Shown here: positions 35,765-44,498 of the stretch, in pieces
How positions within the stretch are numbered: the first letter of the stretch is position 1
How the letters are laid out: each line of letters starts with the position of its first letter
From: an uncultured Lachnospiraceae bacterium
GTDB lineage: Bacteria > Bacillota > Clostridia > Lachnospirales > Lachnospiraceae
DNA length: 64,000 nt
NCBI GenBank assembly: GCA_947570615.1
Contig: CANOVJ010000006.1
Coordinates: 48,916 to 112,915 of the forward strand
Reading direction: 5' to 3'
The notes under the pieces: model-generated
Told to the model about the DNA's origin: nothing
Databases searched by the model: none
What the model saw: the letters and a program-made list of their open reading frames with translations, nothing else
Translations under genes and position numbers: made by a program

Positions 35765-38563
35765 ATGGCAAAAATGGTACTGGACATGGAAAAGTATGCG
35801 GAGTGCGCCAGAGCGGCGGCGGCGGAGGGACAGGTGCTTCTTTGCAATGAAAACAATGTTCTTCCCATTCCGGAAGGGGGAAGGGTGGCAGTATTTGGCA
35901 GAATTCAGACCCACTATTACAAGAGCGGAACCGGCTCGGGCGGAATGGTGAATGTGGACAGGGTTGTGGGGATTCTCGACGCCCTGCTGGAGGATGATTC
36001 GGTGGTGGTGAACCGGAGGCTACTGGAAATCTACCGGGAGTGGGAGAAGGCCAATCCCTTTAACGAGGGCATCGGATGGGGAAACGAGCCCTGGTCTCAG
36101 GAGGAGATGCCTCTCACAGAGCAGATCGTCCGGGAGGCGGCGCAGGAGTCAGAGTATGCGCTGGTGATCATCGGAAGAACGGCGGGGGAGGATCAGGACA
36201 ACCTGGAGAGTCCCGGCTCCTGGCTTTTGTCCCGGGAGGAGGAGGACATGCTGCAGAAGGTCCGGGATGGCTTCGGTAAGATGATCGTGGCTCTGAACGT
36301 GGGCAATATCATGGATATGAGCTTTGTGGAGAAATACCGGCCCGACGCGGTGCTCTATGCCTGGCAGGGCGGCATGGTGGGCGGATACGGCACGGCGGAT
36401 GTTCTCACCGGAAAGGTAAATCCCTCCGGAAAGCTCTCCGACACCATCGCTTATGCGCTTTCCGATTATCCCTCTCACAGTAATTTCGGGAGCCCTGACC
36501 GGAATTTTTATCAGGAGGACATCTATGTGGGCTACCGCTATTTTGAGACGGCGGCCGCAGACAGGGTGCAGTATCCCTTTGGCTTCGGTCTTTCCTACAC
36601 CGCTTTTAATATGGAAGGAACAGGCGTAAGGGCTCAGGACGGAAAGGTAAAGCTTTGTGTCAGCGTGAAGAACACCGGCTCCCGTCCGGGAAAGGAAGTG
36701 GTGCAGATCTACGTAAACGCCCCCCAGGGAGTCCTCGGCAAGCCCGGGAAGGTACTTGCAGCCTTTGGAAAGACCAGGGAGCTGGCGCCGGGGGAGGAGC
36801 AGCACATGGACTTTTCCGTTCCCTTCGAGGCCTTTGCCTCCTACGATGAGACGGGGGCTGCGGGGTATGAATCCTGCTATGTGTTGGAAAAAGGGACCTA
36901 CCGGATCCTGACGGGAAGCAGCGTAAGGGATCTGCGGGAGGCGGGAAGCTTTACCCTGGAGAAGACCCTGGAGCTGGCCAGGTGTGGACAGGCCATGGCT
37001 CCCCGGAGAGCGTTCCGGCGCTTTAAACCCTGCGCAACGGCGGACGGGAGGATGGGCTTTGATTATGAGGATGTTCCTCTGTCCGCACAGACTCAGCAGG
37101 CGAAGAGAGAACGCGGCCTGCCCCAGGGCTTTTCCATCACGGGGGACAGAGGCTATCGGCTTAAGGATGTGAAGGAAGGGACTGTGTCCATGGAGGCCTT
37201 TATCGCTCAGCTCTCAGCGGAGGATCTCTCCGCCATCATCCGCGGCGAGGGCATGGGAAGCCCCAAGGTGACGCCTGGAACGGCGGCGGCCTTCGGCGGA
37301 ATCTCACAGAGCCTTAAGAATTTCGGAATTCCCTGCGGGTGCTGTACGGACGGCCCTTCCGGGATGCGCATGGACAGCGGGGCCAGGGCTTTCAGTCTGC
37401 CCAATGGAACCCTCCTTGCCTGTACCTTTAACACGGAGCTGGTGGAGGAGCTGTTTGCCTTTACCGGGGTGGAGATGGTGAAAAATAAGATCGACGCGCT
37501 CCTGGGCCCCGGCATCAATATCCACAGACATCCGCTGAACGGGCGGAATTTTGAGTATTTCTCCGAGGATCCTCTGCTCACCGGAAAGATGGCTGCGGTG
37601 CAGATTAAGGGGATGCGCCGGGCAGGGGTAACCGGTACCATCAAGCATTTCTGTGCCAACAATCAGGAGACCAGGAGGCACTTTGTGGACAGTGTGATCT
37701 CCGAGAGAGCCCTCCGGGAGATTTATTTAAAGGGCTATGAGATTGCGGTGAAAGAGGGCGGCGCGGACTGTGTCATGACCAGCTACGGGGCGGTAAACGG
37801 AATCTGGACCGCCGGAAGTTATGAGCTGAACACCCTGATCCTGCGAAAAGAGTGGGGCTTTAAGGGGATCGTCATGACGGACTGGTGGGCGACCATGAAC
37901 CAGGAGGGGGAGGAGACTGCCAGCAAGACCAATCTGGCGGCCATGGCCAGGGCCCAGAACGATATTTACATGGTATGCCCGGAGGCGGACAAAAACACCG
38001 AGGGCGATAACACTCTCTCCAGCCTGGAGGCGGGCAGCCTGACCCTGGGAGAGCTTCAGAGAAACGCCATGAATATCTGTGCTTTTATGATGAACACTCA
38101 CGCCTTTTCCCGCAGCATTGGCCAGGAGGATGAGGTGGAAGTGATCGGCCGCAGCGGCGAGGTGCAGGAGCAGGAGGAGGAGATCGTCTACCATAAGGCC
38201 GGGGCGGAGGGAATTACCTTAAGCCTTGAGGGGGTGGAGGCGAAAAAGGGGAGCTATTATTCCTTTGCCCTTGACCTGGAGGGAACCGGCGGCTACCGGG
38301 TGGCGCTTACGGTCAGGTCCGATCTGGGCGAGCTGGCGCAGATCCCCGTCACCCTGCAGGTGGGCGGTACGCCCAGCGCTGTTTTTACCTTTAACGGAAC
38401 CGGAGGAGCCTGGGCGTCCATAGAGAAAAAGGTGGTGTTCCCTCACAAATATGCCCTTCTCCGACTTTACTTCGGCCAGAGCGGGCTGGATGTGAAGGAG
38501 ATCAGATTTACATTCGATAAGCCCTTCGGGGAGCTGGCCGGGGATGCGTCCTACGCCATGTAA
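35765..38563 (+). CDS. Glycoside hydrolase family 3 with reversed domain order
   Basis: A 932-residue cytoplasmic beta-glycosidase. The usual GH3 order is swapped: the alpha/beta sandwich (GYGTADVLTGKVNPSGKLSDT, with fibronectin-like segment GRKEVVQIY-type sequence GKEVVQIYVNAPQG) comes first, and the TIM-barrel domain second (from about residue 480; GPGINIHRHPLNGRNFEYFSE is represented by GPGINIHRHPLNGR). The catalytic nucleophile aspartate is in VMTDWW near residue 706. Such reversed GH3 enzymes are known from Ruminococcus albus and Butyrivibrio. The ATG at 35765 follows AGGAGG; there is no signal peptide, so it acts on imported oligosaccharides. Substrate is likely a beta-glucoside or xyloside. 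Confidence 0.88.
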   Translation: MAKMVLDMEKYAECARAAAAEGQVLLCNENNVLPIPEGGRVAVFGRIQTHYYKSGTGSGGMVNVDRVVGILDALLEDDSVVVNRRLLEIYREWEKANPFNEGIGWGNEPWSQEEMPLTEQIVREAAQESEYALVIIGRTAGEDQDNLESPGSWLLSREEEDMLQKVRDGFGKMIVALNVGNIMDMSFVEKYRPDAVLYAWQGGMVGGYGTADVLTGKVNPSGKLSDTIAYALSDYPSHSNFGSPDRNFYQEDIYVGYRYFETAAADRVQYPFGFGLSYTAFNMEGTGVRAQDGKVKLCVSVKNTGSRPGKEVVQIYVNAPQGVLGKPGKVLAAFGKTRELAPGEEQHMDFSVPFEAFASYDETGAAGYESCYVLEKGTYRILTGSSVRDLREAGSFTLEKTLELARCGQAMAPRRAFRRFKPCATADGRMGFDYEDVPLSAQTQQAKRERGLPQGFSITGDRGYRLKDVKEGTVSMEAFIAQLSAEDLSAIIRGEGMGSPKVTPGTAAAFGGISQSLKNFGIPCGCCTDGPSGMRMDSGARAFSLPNGTLLACTFNTELVEELFAFTGVEMVKNKIDALLGPGINIHRHPLNGRNFEYFSEDPLLTGKMAAVQIKGMRRAGVTGTIKHFCANNQETRRHFVDSVISERALREIYLKGYEIAVKEGGADCVMTSYGAVNGIWTAGSYELNTLILRKEWGFKGIVMTDWWATMNQEGEETASKTNLAAMARAQNDIYMVCPEADKNTEGDNTLSSLEAGSLTLGELQRNAMNICAFMMNTHAFSRSIGQEDEVEVIGRSGEVQEQEEEIVYHKAGAEGITLSLEGVEAKKGSYYSFALDLEGTGGYRVALTVRSDLGELAQIPVTLQVGGTPSAVFTFNGTGGAWASIEKKVVFPHKYALLRLYFGQSGLDVKEIRFTFDKPFGELAGDASYAM

Positions 38564-38624
38564 GAGCGCATTCTGAGCCTGAGTCGATGAGAGGGCGGAT
38601 AAAGCTGAGAGAGGGGGAGCTTTT

Positions 38625-39869
38625 ATGGGATTGGCAAAGCGGCATCTGGAGGAAACCGAGGCAAGGGGATACGGCGATACGGACAGGGTGGTTTGTGCAG
38701 GCTGTATCGGCGATCCATATATTCATAACAGAATTCGGTATTCCCATCGCTCAGGAACCTGCAGCTTTTGCGGTTCCCACCGAAATATTCTTCCTCTGGA
38801 GGAGGTTCTGGCGATGATGATGCCGGTCATTCGCCGTGATTATCTGCCGGCGCTGGACAACGTGCCATGGGACAGAGAGGAAGGATATCTGAGCTCTGCC
38901 CATGGGGTATATGATCCGTATGAGTTTGTATATGAAGAGCTCAACACCTGGCTGGAGATCGAGAACGACGATCTTTTACAGGAGATCGCAGATACGCTGG
39001 CCGCTGAGGACAGAGTGTCTGCATACAGGTTTTCGCTCCGGCAGGAAGAAAGGGATATGGAGAAGTGGAAGGAGTACAGTAAGCTGGTGACGAATACGCC
39101 TCTTTCCGCGGAGCAGATCGTATCGCTCACCGATAAACCGGATCGTCTTCCGGAGGATTTGCAGGCGATCCGGGCCACGCTGGATATGGTGTACGACTAT
39201 TGCAGAGAGCTGCGTCTGACCACAGATCTGTATGGGCTGAGCAGTCAGTTCAGGCCCCGAAGCATCTATCGCTGCGTCAATTTCCTGGACTGGAATCCGG
39301 ACTATGCGGGGCTGTCGTTTATCCCGGCCACGCTTGTAGGGACCGCGCCCGCCAGGAGCGTTGAGGATAACCGGATGAGTGAAAAGGGAGATATGATGTT
39401 CTACGGTGCAGAGGATAAAAGGGTGGCGGCGACTGAGGTTGGCAGGAATGCTTCCTGTCCGTCCAGACCGGCAACGATTGGCACCTTTCATCCCGGCAGG
39501 AGGCTCAGAGTTCTGGATCTGACAGATATTGCAAGCTGGAAGCTTCCCGGTATTTTTGACGTGGAGCACGAGAAAATCAGGAGCTGCTGGTTCTTCCTGA
39601 AAGCTTTTACAGACCTGATATCAGAGGAAAAAAGAGACGGAGACAGCTATAAACCCACGCAGGTACTGACAAAATATATCCAGCGGAAAACAGATTTGCA
39701 GGGGATCAGATACAACAGTTCGAAGGTAAGGGATGGAAACCGGGGATGCTATGTGCTGTTCGTCACGAACCGGGATTGCCTGGAAAAAGGAGACTGCCTG
39801 GACACTACGCGGAATCAGCTGGTGATGGAAAAGGTCGAACAGGTGGATTTTGCAGGTATGGGAATATAA
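38625..39869 (+). CDS. RES-domain protein with zinc-ribbon and HEPN/RES N-terminal region
   Basis: A 414-residue protein. Residues about 20-50 hold two cysteine pairs (CAGCIGD, CSFCGS) forming a zinc ribbon. Residues about 60-200 are helical and fit the N-terminal domain often fused to RES. Residues about 215-405 are a RES domain: arginine/tyrosine in SIYRCVNF, GDMMFYGAEDKRVAATEV with the conserved tyrosine-glutamate region, and the later RYNSSKVRDGN serine. RES toxins degrade NAD+ by phosphorolysis. No Xre/MbcA-like antitoxin gene is adjacent. The ATG follows AGAGGGGGAGC. Toxic activity is inferred from the family only. Confidence 0.75.
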   Translation: MGLAKRHLEETEARGYGDTDRVVCAGCIGDPYIHNRIRYSHRSGTCSFCGSHRNILPLEEVLAMMMPVIRRDYLPALDNVPWDREEGYLSSAHGVYDPYEFVYEELNTWLEIENDDLLQEIADTLAAEDRVSAYRFSLRQEERDMEKWKEYSKLVTNTPLSAEQIVSLTDKPDRLPEDLQAIRATLDMVYDYCRELRLTTDLYGLSSQFRPRSIYRCVNFLDWNPDYAGLSFIPATLVGTAPARSVEDNRMSEKGDMMFYGAEDKRVAATEVGRNASCPSRPATIGTFHPGRRLRVLDLTDIASWKLPGIFDVEHEKIRSCWFFLKAFTDLISEEKRDGDSYKPTQVLTKYIQRKTDLQGIRYNSSKVRDGNRGCYVLFVTNRDCLEKGDCLDTTRNQLVMEKVEQVDFAGMGI

Positions 39870-39983
39870 TGGTTCTGTCGCGGGAGGCAAACCTGCCTTA
39901 CGAAATTTTTAACATCTCCTGCCGGGGCGCATACGATAAAGTAATGACATTTTTGTGCCACGACCGCACGGACAGGAGCGCAT

Positions 39984-40625
39984 TTGAAAAAAATTCTGAT
40001 CGCCGGAGAGCCGGGCAAAACCGGAAACTACGAAAACGCTCTGGGCCGCGTGGGGGTCTGCGTGGAGACCGGGCTGCACGTGCCGGACACCACGGTCTAC
40101 GACGGGCTGCTTTTGCCGGGAGGAGGGGATATCGATCCCAGGCTTTTCGGACAGCTTCCGGCGGGAACCCGCTCCTTTGACCCGGAGCTGGACCGGGTGC
40201 AGCTCCATATCCTGGATGCATTCGTGACGGAAAGAAAGCCGGTGCTGGGGATCTGTAAGGGGATGCAGCTGATCAACATTTATTTTGGCGGAGATCTGAT
40301 CCAGCATCTGTCCACGGCCGGCGTCCACGAGTATGTGGGAAGGGATCAGCTTCATGAGACCACTGCCTGTAAGGATTCCTTCCTGGGAAAGCTCTATGGG
40401 GAGCGGTTTGTGGTAAACAGCGCCCACCACCAGGGGGTGGGCGCGCCGGGCAGGGGAATCCTTCCGCAACAGTACGCCCGGGACGGCGTGACGGAGGGGC
40501 TCTCCCACAGAAGTCTCCCGATATACGGGGTGCAGTGGCACCCGGAGCGTCTGTGTCCGGAGAAGGCCGGGGCGGGCGCGGTGGACGGAGCGGCGCTGCT
40601 TGGTTTTTTTGCAGATTCGCTGTAA
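39984..40625 (+). CDS. Peptidase C26 / gamma-glutamyl-GABA hydrolase-like amidotransferase
   Basis: A 213-residue class I glutamine amidotransferase-fold protein, near the PuuD family, which hydrolyses gamma-glutamyl amides. The nucleophile cysteine is in VLGICKGMQLINIYFGG near residue 94, and the catalytic His-Glu pair is in YGVQWHPERL near residue 183. The start is a TTG at 39984, six bases after CAGGAGC; the N-terminal KKILIAGEPG fits. GGGDIDPRLFG is the usual family loop. It stands alone between the RES gene and convergent minus-strand genes. Confidence 0.85.
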   Translation: MKKILIAGEPGKTGNYENALGRVGVCVETGLHVPDTTVYDGLLLPGGGDIDPRLFGQLPAGTRSFDPELDRVQLHILDAFVTERKPVLGICKGMQLINIYFGGDLIQHLSTAGVHEYVGRDQLHETTACKDSFLGKLYGERFVVNSAHHQGVGAPGRGILPQQYARDGVTEGLSHRSLPIYGVQWHPERLCPEKAGAGAVDGAALLGFFADSL

Positions 40626-40671
40626 AGGGATGACTGGTCTGCTCAGTCGCCCATTGTTCCTCCTTAATGGC

Positions 40672-40711
40672 AAAAAACAGAGCATATAGATTTCAGTTTC
40701 TATATGCTCTG
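40672..40711 (-). terminator. Rho-independent terminator for minus-strand genes
   Basis: Thirteen-pair perfect stem CAGAGCATATAGA (40678-40690) / TCTATATGCTCTG (40699-40711); read on the minus strand it is followed by six T (A run at 40672-40677). It ends the small gene at 40772 and the ECF gene. Confidence 0.88.
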
Positions 40712-40729
40712 ACGCTGTTACTATATTTG

Positions 40730-40768
40730 ATTACAATAAGCTGGCTCACGGAGCGTGGCAGCGTTTGT
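40730..40768. repeat. Dispersed hairpin repeat, family A copy 2
   Basis: Same 39-base length and ends as the element at 30193-30231 (ATTACAATAAG and AGCGTTTGT), with a diverged centre that still pairs (CACG/CGTG). It lies between the small minus-strand gene and its terminator. Confidence 0.65.
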
Positions 40769-40771
40769 TGA

Positions 40772-40909
40772 TTATGCCAACTGCATAACCTCGGTTTCAA
40801 TTTCTTTTAATTCGTCAAATGACAGAGAAGATACACAATCCGCAATTTCTTCAAGTGTCATTTTCCCCTTTCGTATCATTTGTTCGGCTGTCTTTCTTAT
40901 AATAGCCAT
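40772..40909 (-). CDS. 45-residue small protein
   Basis: A short frame starting ATG at 40909 and ending TAA at 40772. It codes for a charged helical peptide with KGKMTLEEIADCVSSLSFDE, similar in style to the C-terminal tails of Rpn/PD-(D/E)XK transposase-like nucleases in this bacterial group. It may be a stand-alone small protein or a leftover of such a gene. The ribosome site is weak (GAGAG). The perfect terminator 60 bases downstream supports transcription through it. Confidence 0.45.
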   Translation of the reverse strand: MAIIRKTAEQMIRKGKMTLEEIADCVSSLSFDELKEIETEVMQLA

Positions 40910-40995
40910 GCATTTCTCTCAGCCTGCAAACTTTGGGCCGCAGGCACTTCTTTTAAGCCATCAAAAAACAGACCCCGGAATATCGCCCCGGGCAA

Positions 40996-41592
40996 TCACT
41001 GTGAGCGGCCGGTCGGCTGTGAATCCAGACGACTTTTCCGGAACAGGCTGGCCAGCTTAAATCGGAAGCACAGCGCCATGGCTGCCACCGCCCCCACAGC
41101 CGCCTGCAAAATCTGGAAGGGGAGCTTTAAGATTGCGTATTCAACCGTGCTGTAGAGAAAGGCCCTGCCCAGGGAATAACCTGTCACCATGATGACGGCG
41201 CCCAGGAAGACGCCCAGCCCTGCGGCCAGCGCTTTCCTTCCGGGAAAGAGACGGCGTGTACACACAGAGATCACCACCGCCTGGAGTCCATGGGTAAAAA
41301 GCGATACGAACATGGGAGTGGGATAAAAGAAAAAATCTCCCAGAAAGGAGCCGACGCCGCCCACCACAAAGGCGCTGAACGGATCCAGAAGGATGGCCGC
41401 CGTGCAGATCACGATATCGTTTAAGTAAAGATGTCCGCCGGGAACCGGCACGCCGAAGGAGCTTAAGGCCACATTCATCGCCATGAACATGGCGGTGACG
41501 GTAAGACGGCGCAGGGAATATTTCTCAGGCGAAGCAATCTCAGGCGAAGCTATCTCAGGCGAAGCCTGAGGGGAAGTCTGTAGGGTTTTCAT
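40996..41592 (-). CDS. ECF transporter S component
   Basis: A 198-residue integral membrane protein with about six hydrophobic segments (LTVTAMFMAMNVALSSFGV; LYLNDIVICTAAILLDPF; VGGVGSFLGDFFFYPTP; later AAGLGVFLGAVIMVTGYSLG). It is a vitamin- or cofactor-binding S subunit that works with a shared ECF energy module encoded elsewhere. The N-terminus has a repeated PEIAS segment coded by a 15-base tandem repeat. GGAGG precedes the ATG at 41592. The 248-base upstream leader holds no riboswitch I can recognise, so the substrate is unknown. Confidence 0.82.
   Translation of the reverse strand: MKTLQTSPQASPEIASPEIASPEKYSLRRLTVTAMFMAMNVALSSFGVPVPGGHLYLNDIVICTAAILLDPFSAFVVGGVGSFLGDFFFYPTPMFVSLFTHGLQAVVISVCTRRLFPGRKALAAGLGVFLGAVIMVTGYSLGRAFLYSTVEYAILKLPFQILQAAVGAVAAMALCFRFKLASLFRKSRLDSQPTGRSQ
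41524..41568 (-). repeat. 3 x 15-base tandem repeat in the ECF S gene
   Basis: CTCAGGCGAAGC recurs every 15 bases at 41524, 41539 and 41554, coding the ASPEI repeats at the cytoplasmic N-terminus. Confidence 0.85.
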
Positions 41593-41840
41593 AAAATAGT
41601 CCTCCGTTTTTCAGTTGTTTTGCTACAGAGAACCGGCCGGGAAGTAGCTTATCTAAGCATAAAGGAAAACTGGACTGCAATAAAGTGCCAGAATTGATAT
41701 TTTAGACCATACCAGATTTGGGAGACTGCCATGCTCCGGGAGCAGAGAGCGTTCCCGGAGAGCCTTCCTGCGTGGCCCGGAGAGCATGGCTGTGAGGACG
41801 AATGACACAGTATGTGGCGGAACCGGAGCGCAACAGCTTT
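41593..41840. other. 248-base intergenic region between symporter and ECF S gene
   Basis: Contains inverted segments such as GCTCCGGGAGCAGAGAGCGTTCCCGGAGAGC-type sequence (around 41735-41765, given here by position) and a probable leader of the ECF gene. No gene and no known riboswitch class was recognised. Confidence 0.4.
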
Positions 41841-43157
41841 CTACAGCTCTGTCCGAAGAAATCTCCGCAGCAGAAACAGCGCCGCCACGTTCGGAAGGAT
41901 CATCAGGGCGTTGATCAGATCCGTACATTCCCATACCAGACTTAAGGGCAGTACCGCGCCGATATAGATCATCACAATATAGGCCACCTTGTAGACGAAA
42001 ATTCCCCGGTTTCCCGTCACATAGCGGTAGGCCTGCTCGCCCAGATAGGACCAGCCGATCAGGGTGGTGATGGCGAAGGCCACCAGGCACAGGGACAGGA
42101 ACCCGTTTCCGAGCAGGGGCAGATACGAAAAGGCGGCCTCTGTGAGCCCGGCGTCCCCCACGCCCCGGACGGATAAGGGATGAAGGAGCATGTTGCTGAC
42201 AATCACCAGCCCGCTGAGCAGGCACATGACCACGGTGTCCCAGAATACGGCGGTCATGGACACATAGGCCTGGCGGGCGGGGCTGTCGGTCTGCGTCGCG
42301 GCGGCGGCGATGGCGGCGGTGCCGATTCCGGCCTCGTTGGTGAACAGGCCCCTGGCGATGCCATAGCGGGCGGTGAGGATCAGGGAGGAGCCCGCAGCGC
42401 CTCCCAGAGCGGCCCGGGGAGCCAGGGCGTGGGTCAGGATCAGGCGGATGGCGGGCAGCAGAGCCTGCCGGTTTAAGACAAGGAGCGCCAGGCAGCTTGC
42501 GGTGTAGAGGATGGCCAGGAAGGGCACGAGCTTCATGCATACTTTGCCGATGGAGCGCACGCCCCCCACGATCACCAGCCCGGCGAGGATGGCGGCGGCA
42601 AAGCCTGCGATATGGGGATTTAAGCCAAAGCTTAAGGAGGTGGTCTGGGTGATGGAGTTGGACTGGGTGGTGCAGCCCACGCCGAAGGCTGCCACCAGCG
42701 TTAACAGTCCGTAGAGCCTGCCCACAGAGGGCCTGTGCAGCGCGTTCTGCCATACATACATGGGGCCGCCCTGCCAGGTCCCGTCCTTATCCCGGCTGCG
42801 GAAGCGGACGCTTAAAAAGCATTCCGCGTAGGCCGTGGCCATCCCCAGGATTCCGGTGATCCAGCACCAGAAAATGGCGCCGGGGCCTCCCAGGGCCACG
42901 GCGGTGGACACGCCGATGATGTTCCCCGTGCCCAGTGTGGCGGCCAGAGTGGTGGAGAGGGTGGCAAAGACGGAGAGGTTGTTTTCATCCTTTTTTCCCG
43001 AGGGAGAAACCGAAAGACGGATGGCCTTTAAAATATTTTTCTGCGGAAAGCGCAGTTTCATGGTAAAATAAAGGTGTGTCCCCATGAGCAGGAATAAAAG
43101 GGGACCGCTCCACAAAAACTGATTGATGGACTGTATGAGAGGTAAAATGGCGTGCAT
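41841..43157 (-). CDS. Sodium:alanine/glycine symporter (AGCS family)
   Basis: A 438-residue polytopic membrane protein importing alanine, glycine or related amino acids with Na+. The family hallmarks are seen: GTGNIIGVSTAVALGGPGAI near residue 75, EC-containing FLSVRFRSRDKDGTWQGG-type loop (WQGGPMYV), and LFTNEAGIGTAAIAAAA. About 10-11 membrane segments are apparent. The ATG at 43157 follows AGGAAG and is preferred over an upstream frame extension. It is divergent from the DUF3810 gene; the 90-base gap must hold both promoters. Confidence 0.93.
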   Translation of the reverse strand: MHAILPLIQSINQFLWSGPLLFLLMGTHLYFTMKLRFPQKNILKAIRLSVSPSGKKDENNLSVFATLSTTLAATLGTGNIIGVSTAVALGGPGAIFWCWITGILGMATAYAECFLSVRFRSRDKDGTWQGGPMYVWQNALHRPSVGRLYGLLTLVAAFGVGCTTQSNSITQTTSLSFGLNPHIAGFAAAILAGLVIVGGVRSIGKVCMKLVPFLAILYTASCLALLVLNRQALLPAIRLILTHALAPRAALGGAAGSSLILTARYGIARGLFTNEAGIGTAAIAAAATQTDSPARQAYVSMTAVFWDTVVMCLLSGLVIVSNMLLHPLSVRGVGDAGLTEAAFSYLPLLGNGFLSLCLVAFAITTLIGWSYLGEQAYRYVTGNRGIFVYKVAYIVMIYIGAVLPLSLVWECTDLINALMILPNVAALFLLRRFLRTEL

Positions 43158-43247
43158 AGGCTTCCTGACCGGCCTTAAAGGCCTGGCAGCTTTATTATAA
43201 ATATAGTAAAGGCCGGGGACGGTTAGAACAGGCACGGGGGGTAGTGT

Positions 43248-44393
43248 TTGAAAAAAAGGAAATTATGGATACCGGGAGCGCTGCCTGGGCTTTCTGTCCT
43301 GCTCAATCTGGCAGGGCGGTTTTGGAAGGGCTTCAGCGATTTTTATGTAAAGCATATTTTTCCTCTGTGGGTGGAAAGCTTTGGAAGGCTTACCGGGGCG
43401 CTGCCCTTTTCCCTGGGGGAGTGGATGCTTTATCTGGCGGTTTTGCTCCTGATCCTTCTGGCGGCGGGGGCTCTGGCAAAGGGGATTATGAAAATTTTTG
43501 GCAGAAGGCTGGAGCGGTTTTGCAGGCTGTACGGGAGGTATGCTTTATTTTGCTGGTGGATTGTGGGAATCTTTTCCCTGGTCATGACGCTGAACTGTTT
43601 CCTTCTGTATCAGGTTTCGCCCTTTACAGAGCGCTATGCGCCGGGCGGCGCTCCCCGGAAGGAGTACGGGGCGCAGGAGATCGCGGCCCTGCGGGATTAT
43701 GTGGTGGAAAATGCCAACGCGCTCTCTCCGGTGTTTGAGCGGGATGAGAGGGGATATATTCTGTGCGGCCAGGAGCGGATCGGGGAGATAAAGCAGACCG
43801 CCAGGGAGCAGATGCGGCGGCTGGGGGAGCGCTTCGGTGGACTGGGCGGCTATTATCCCGCGCCCAAGGGTCTTGCTCTTTCCGGCTTTTACAGCCAGCA
43901 GTATATTATGGGCTATTATTTTCCTTTTTCCCTGGAGGCCAACTATAACAGGCAGATGTACGTGACCAATATGCCGGTGACCATGTGCCATGAGCTCTCT
44001 CATCTGAAGGGCTTTTTGCTGGAGGACGAGGCCAATTTTATCGGCTATCTGGCCTGTGTGGACGCGCAGGATCCTCTTTTTTGCTACAGCGCGTATCTGA
44101 GCGTGATCGGCTATCTGGACAGGGATTTTAAGAGAGCCGTCGGATGGGATGAGGAGACTTACCGCTCCCACCCTGAGATTGCGGATCAGGTGTGGGCGGA
44201 TAAAAAATTTCTCACACAGGAGGCCTGGGAAGAGGTGGAGCAGAAGGCGGTTCTGCCCACAGAGACGGTAAAGGCCGCGGCGGATACCTTCCTGGATACC
44301 AACCTCACGCTCAACGGCGTATCCGACGGGACAGTGAGCTACAGCCGGGTGGTGTCGCTGCTGCTCTGGTATTACGACGGAAAACTGTATTGA
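43248..44393 (+). CDS. DUF3810 membrane protein with HExxH motif
   Basis: A 381-residue protein with three N-terminal membrane segments (about 10-25, 60-82 and 102-122) and a long soluble domain. The zinc-protease-like motif is MCHELSHLKGF near residue 246 with EDEANFIGYLAC a few residues later supplying a third ligand, as in gluzincins. The start is a TTG at 43248 after ACGGGGGG. DUF3810 is a known uncharacterised family in Firmicutes and Bacteroidetes; membrane-bound proteolysis is the best guess. Confidence 0.83.
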   Translation: MKKRKLWIPGALPGLSVLLNLAGRFWKGFSDFYVKHIFPLWVESFGRLTGALPFSLGEWMLYLAVLLLILLAAGALAKGIMKIFGRRLERFCRLYGRYALFCWWIVGIFSLVMTLNCFLLYQVSPFTERYAPGGAPRKEYGAQEIAALRDYVVENANALSPVFERDERGYILCGQERIGEIKQTAREQMRRLGERFGGLGGYYPAPKGLALSGFYSQQYIMGYYFPFSLEANYNRQMYVTNMPVTMCHELSHLKGFLLEDEANFIGYLACVDAQDPLFCYSAYLSVIGYLDRDFKRAVGWDEETYRSHPEIADQVWADKKFLTQEAWEEVEQKAVLPTETVKAAADTFLDTNLTLNGVSDGTVSYSRVVSLLLWYYDGKLY

Positions 44394-44498
44394 GGCCCGG
44401 AGGGATCTGCCTGCGATATGCCGGCGTGATAAGAACGAAAAACGGGAGATTCATCTCTCTGAGAAAATCGCCGCCCAGGCGGCGGAATGCGAGGAAAC

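Noticed and set aside
41593-41660. Possible preQ1-like riboswitch in the ECF S gene leader (TTCTCTGTAGC, then AAAAAC near the ribosome site)
   Set aside because: The required first stem and the pseudoknot pairing could not be drawn; only loose similarity of single-stranded parts.
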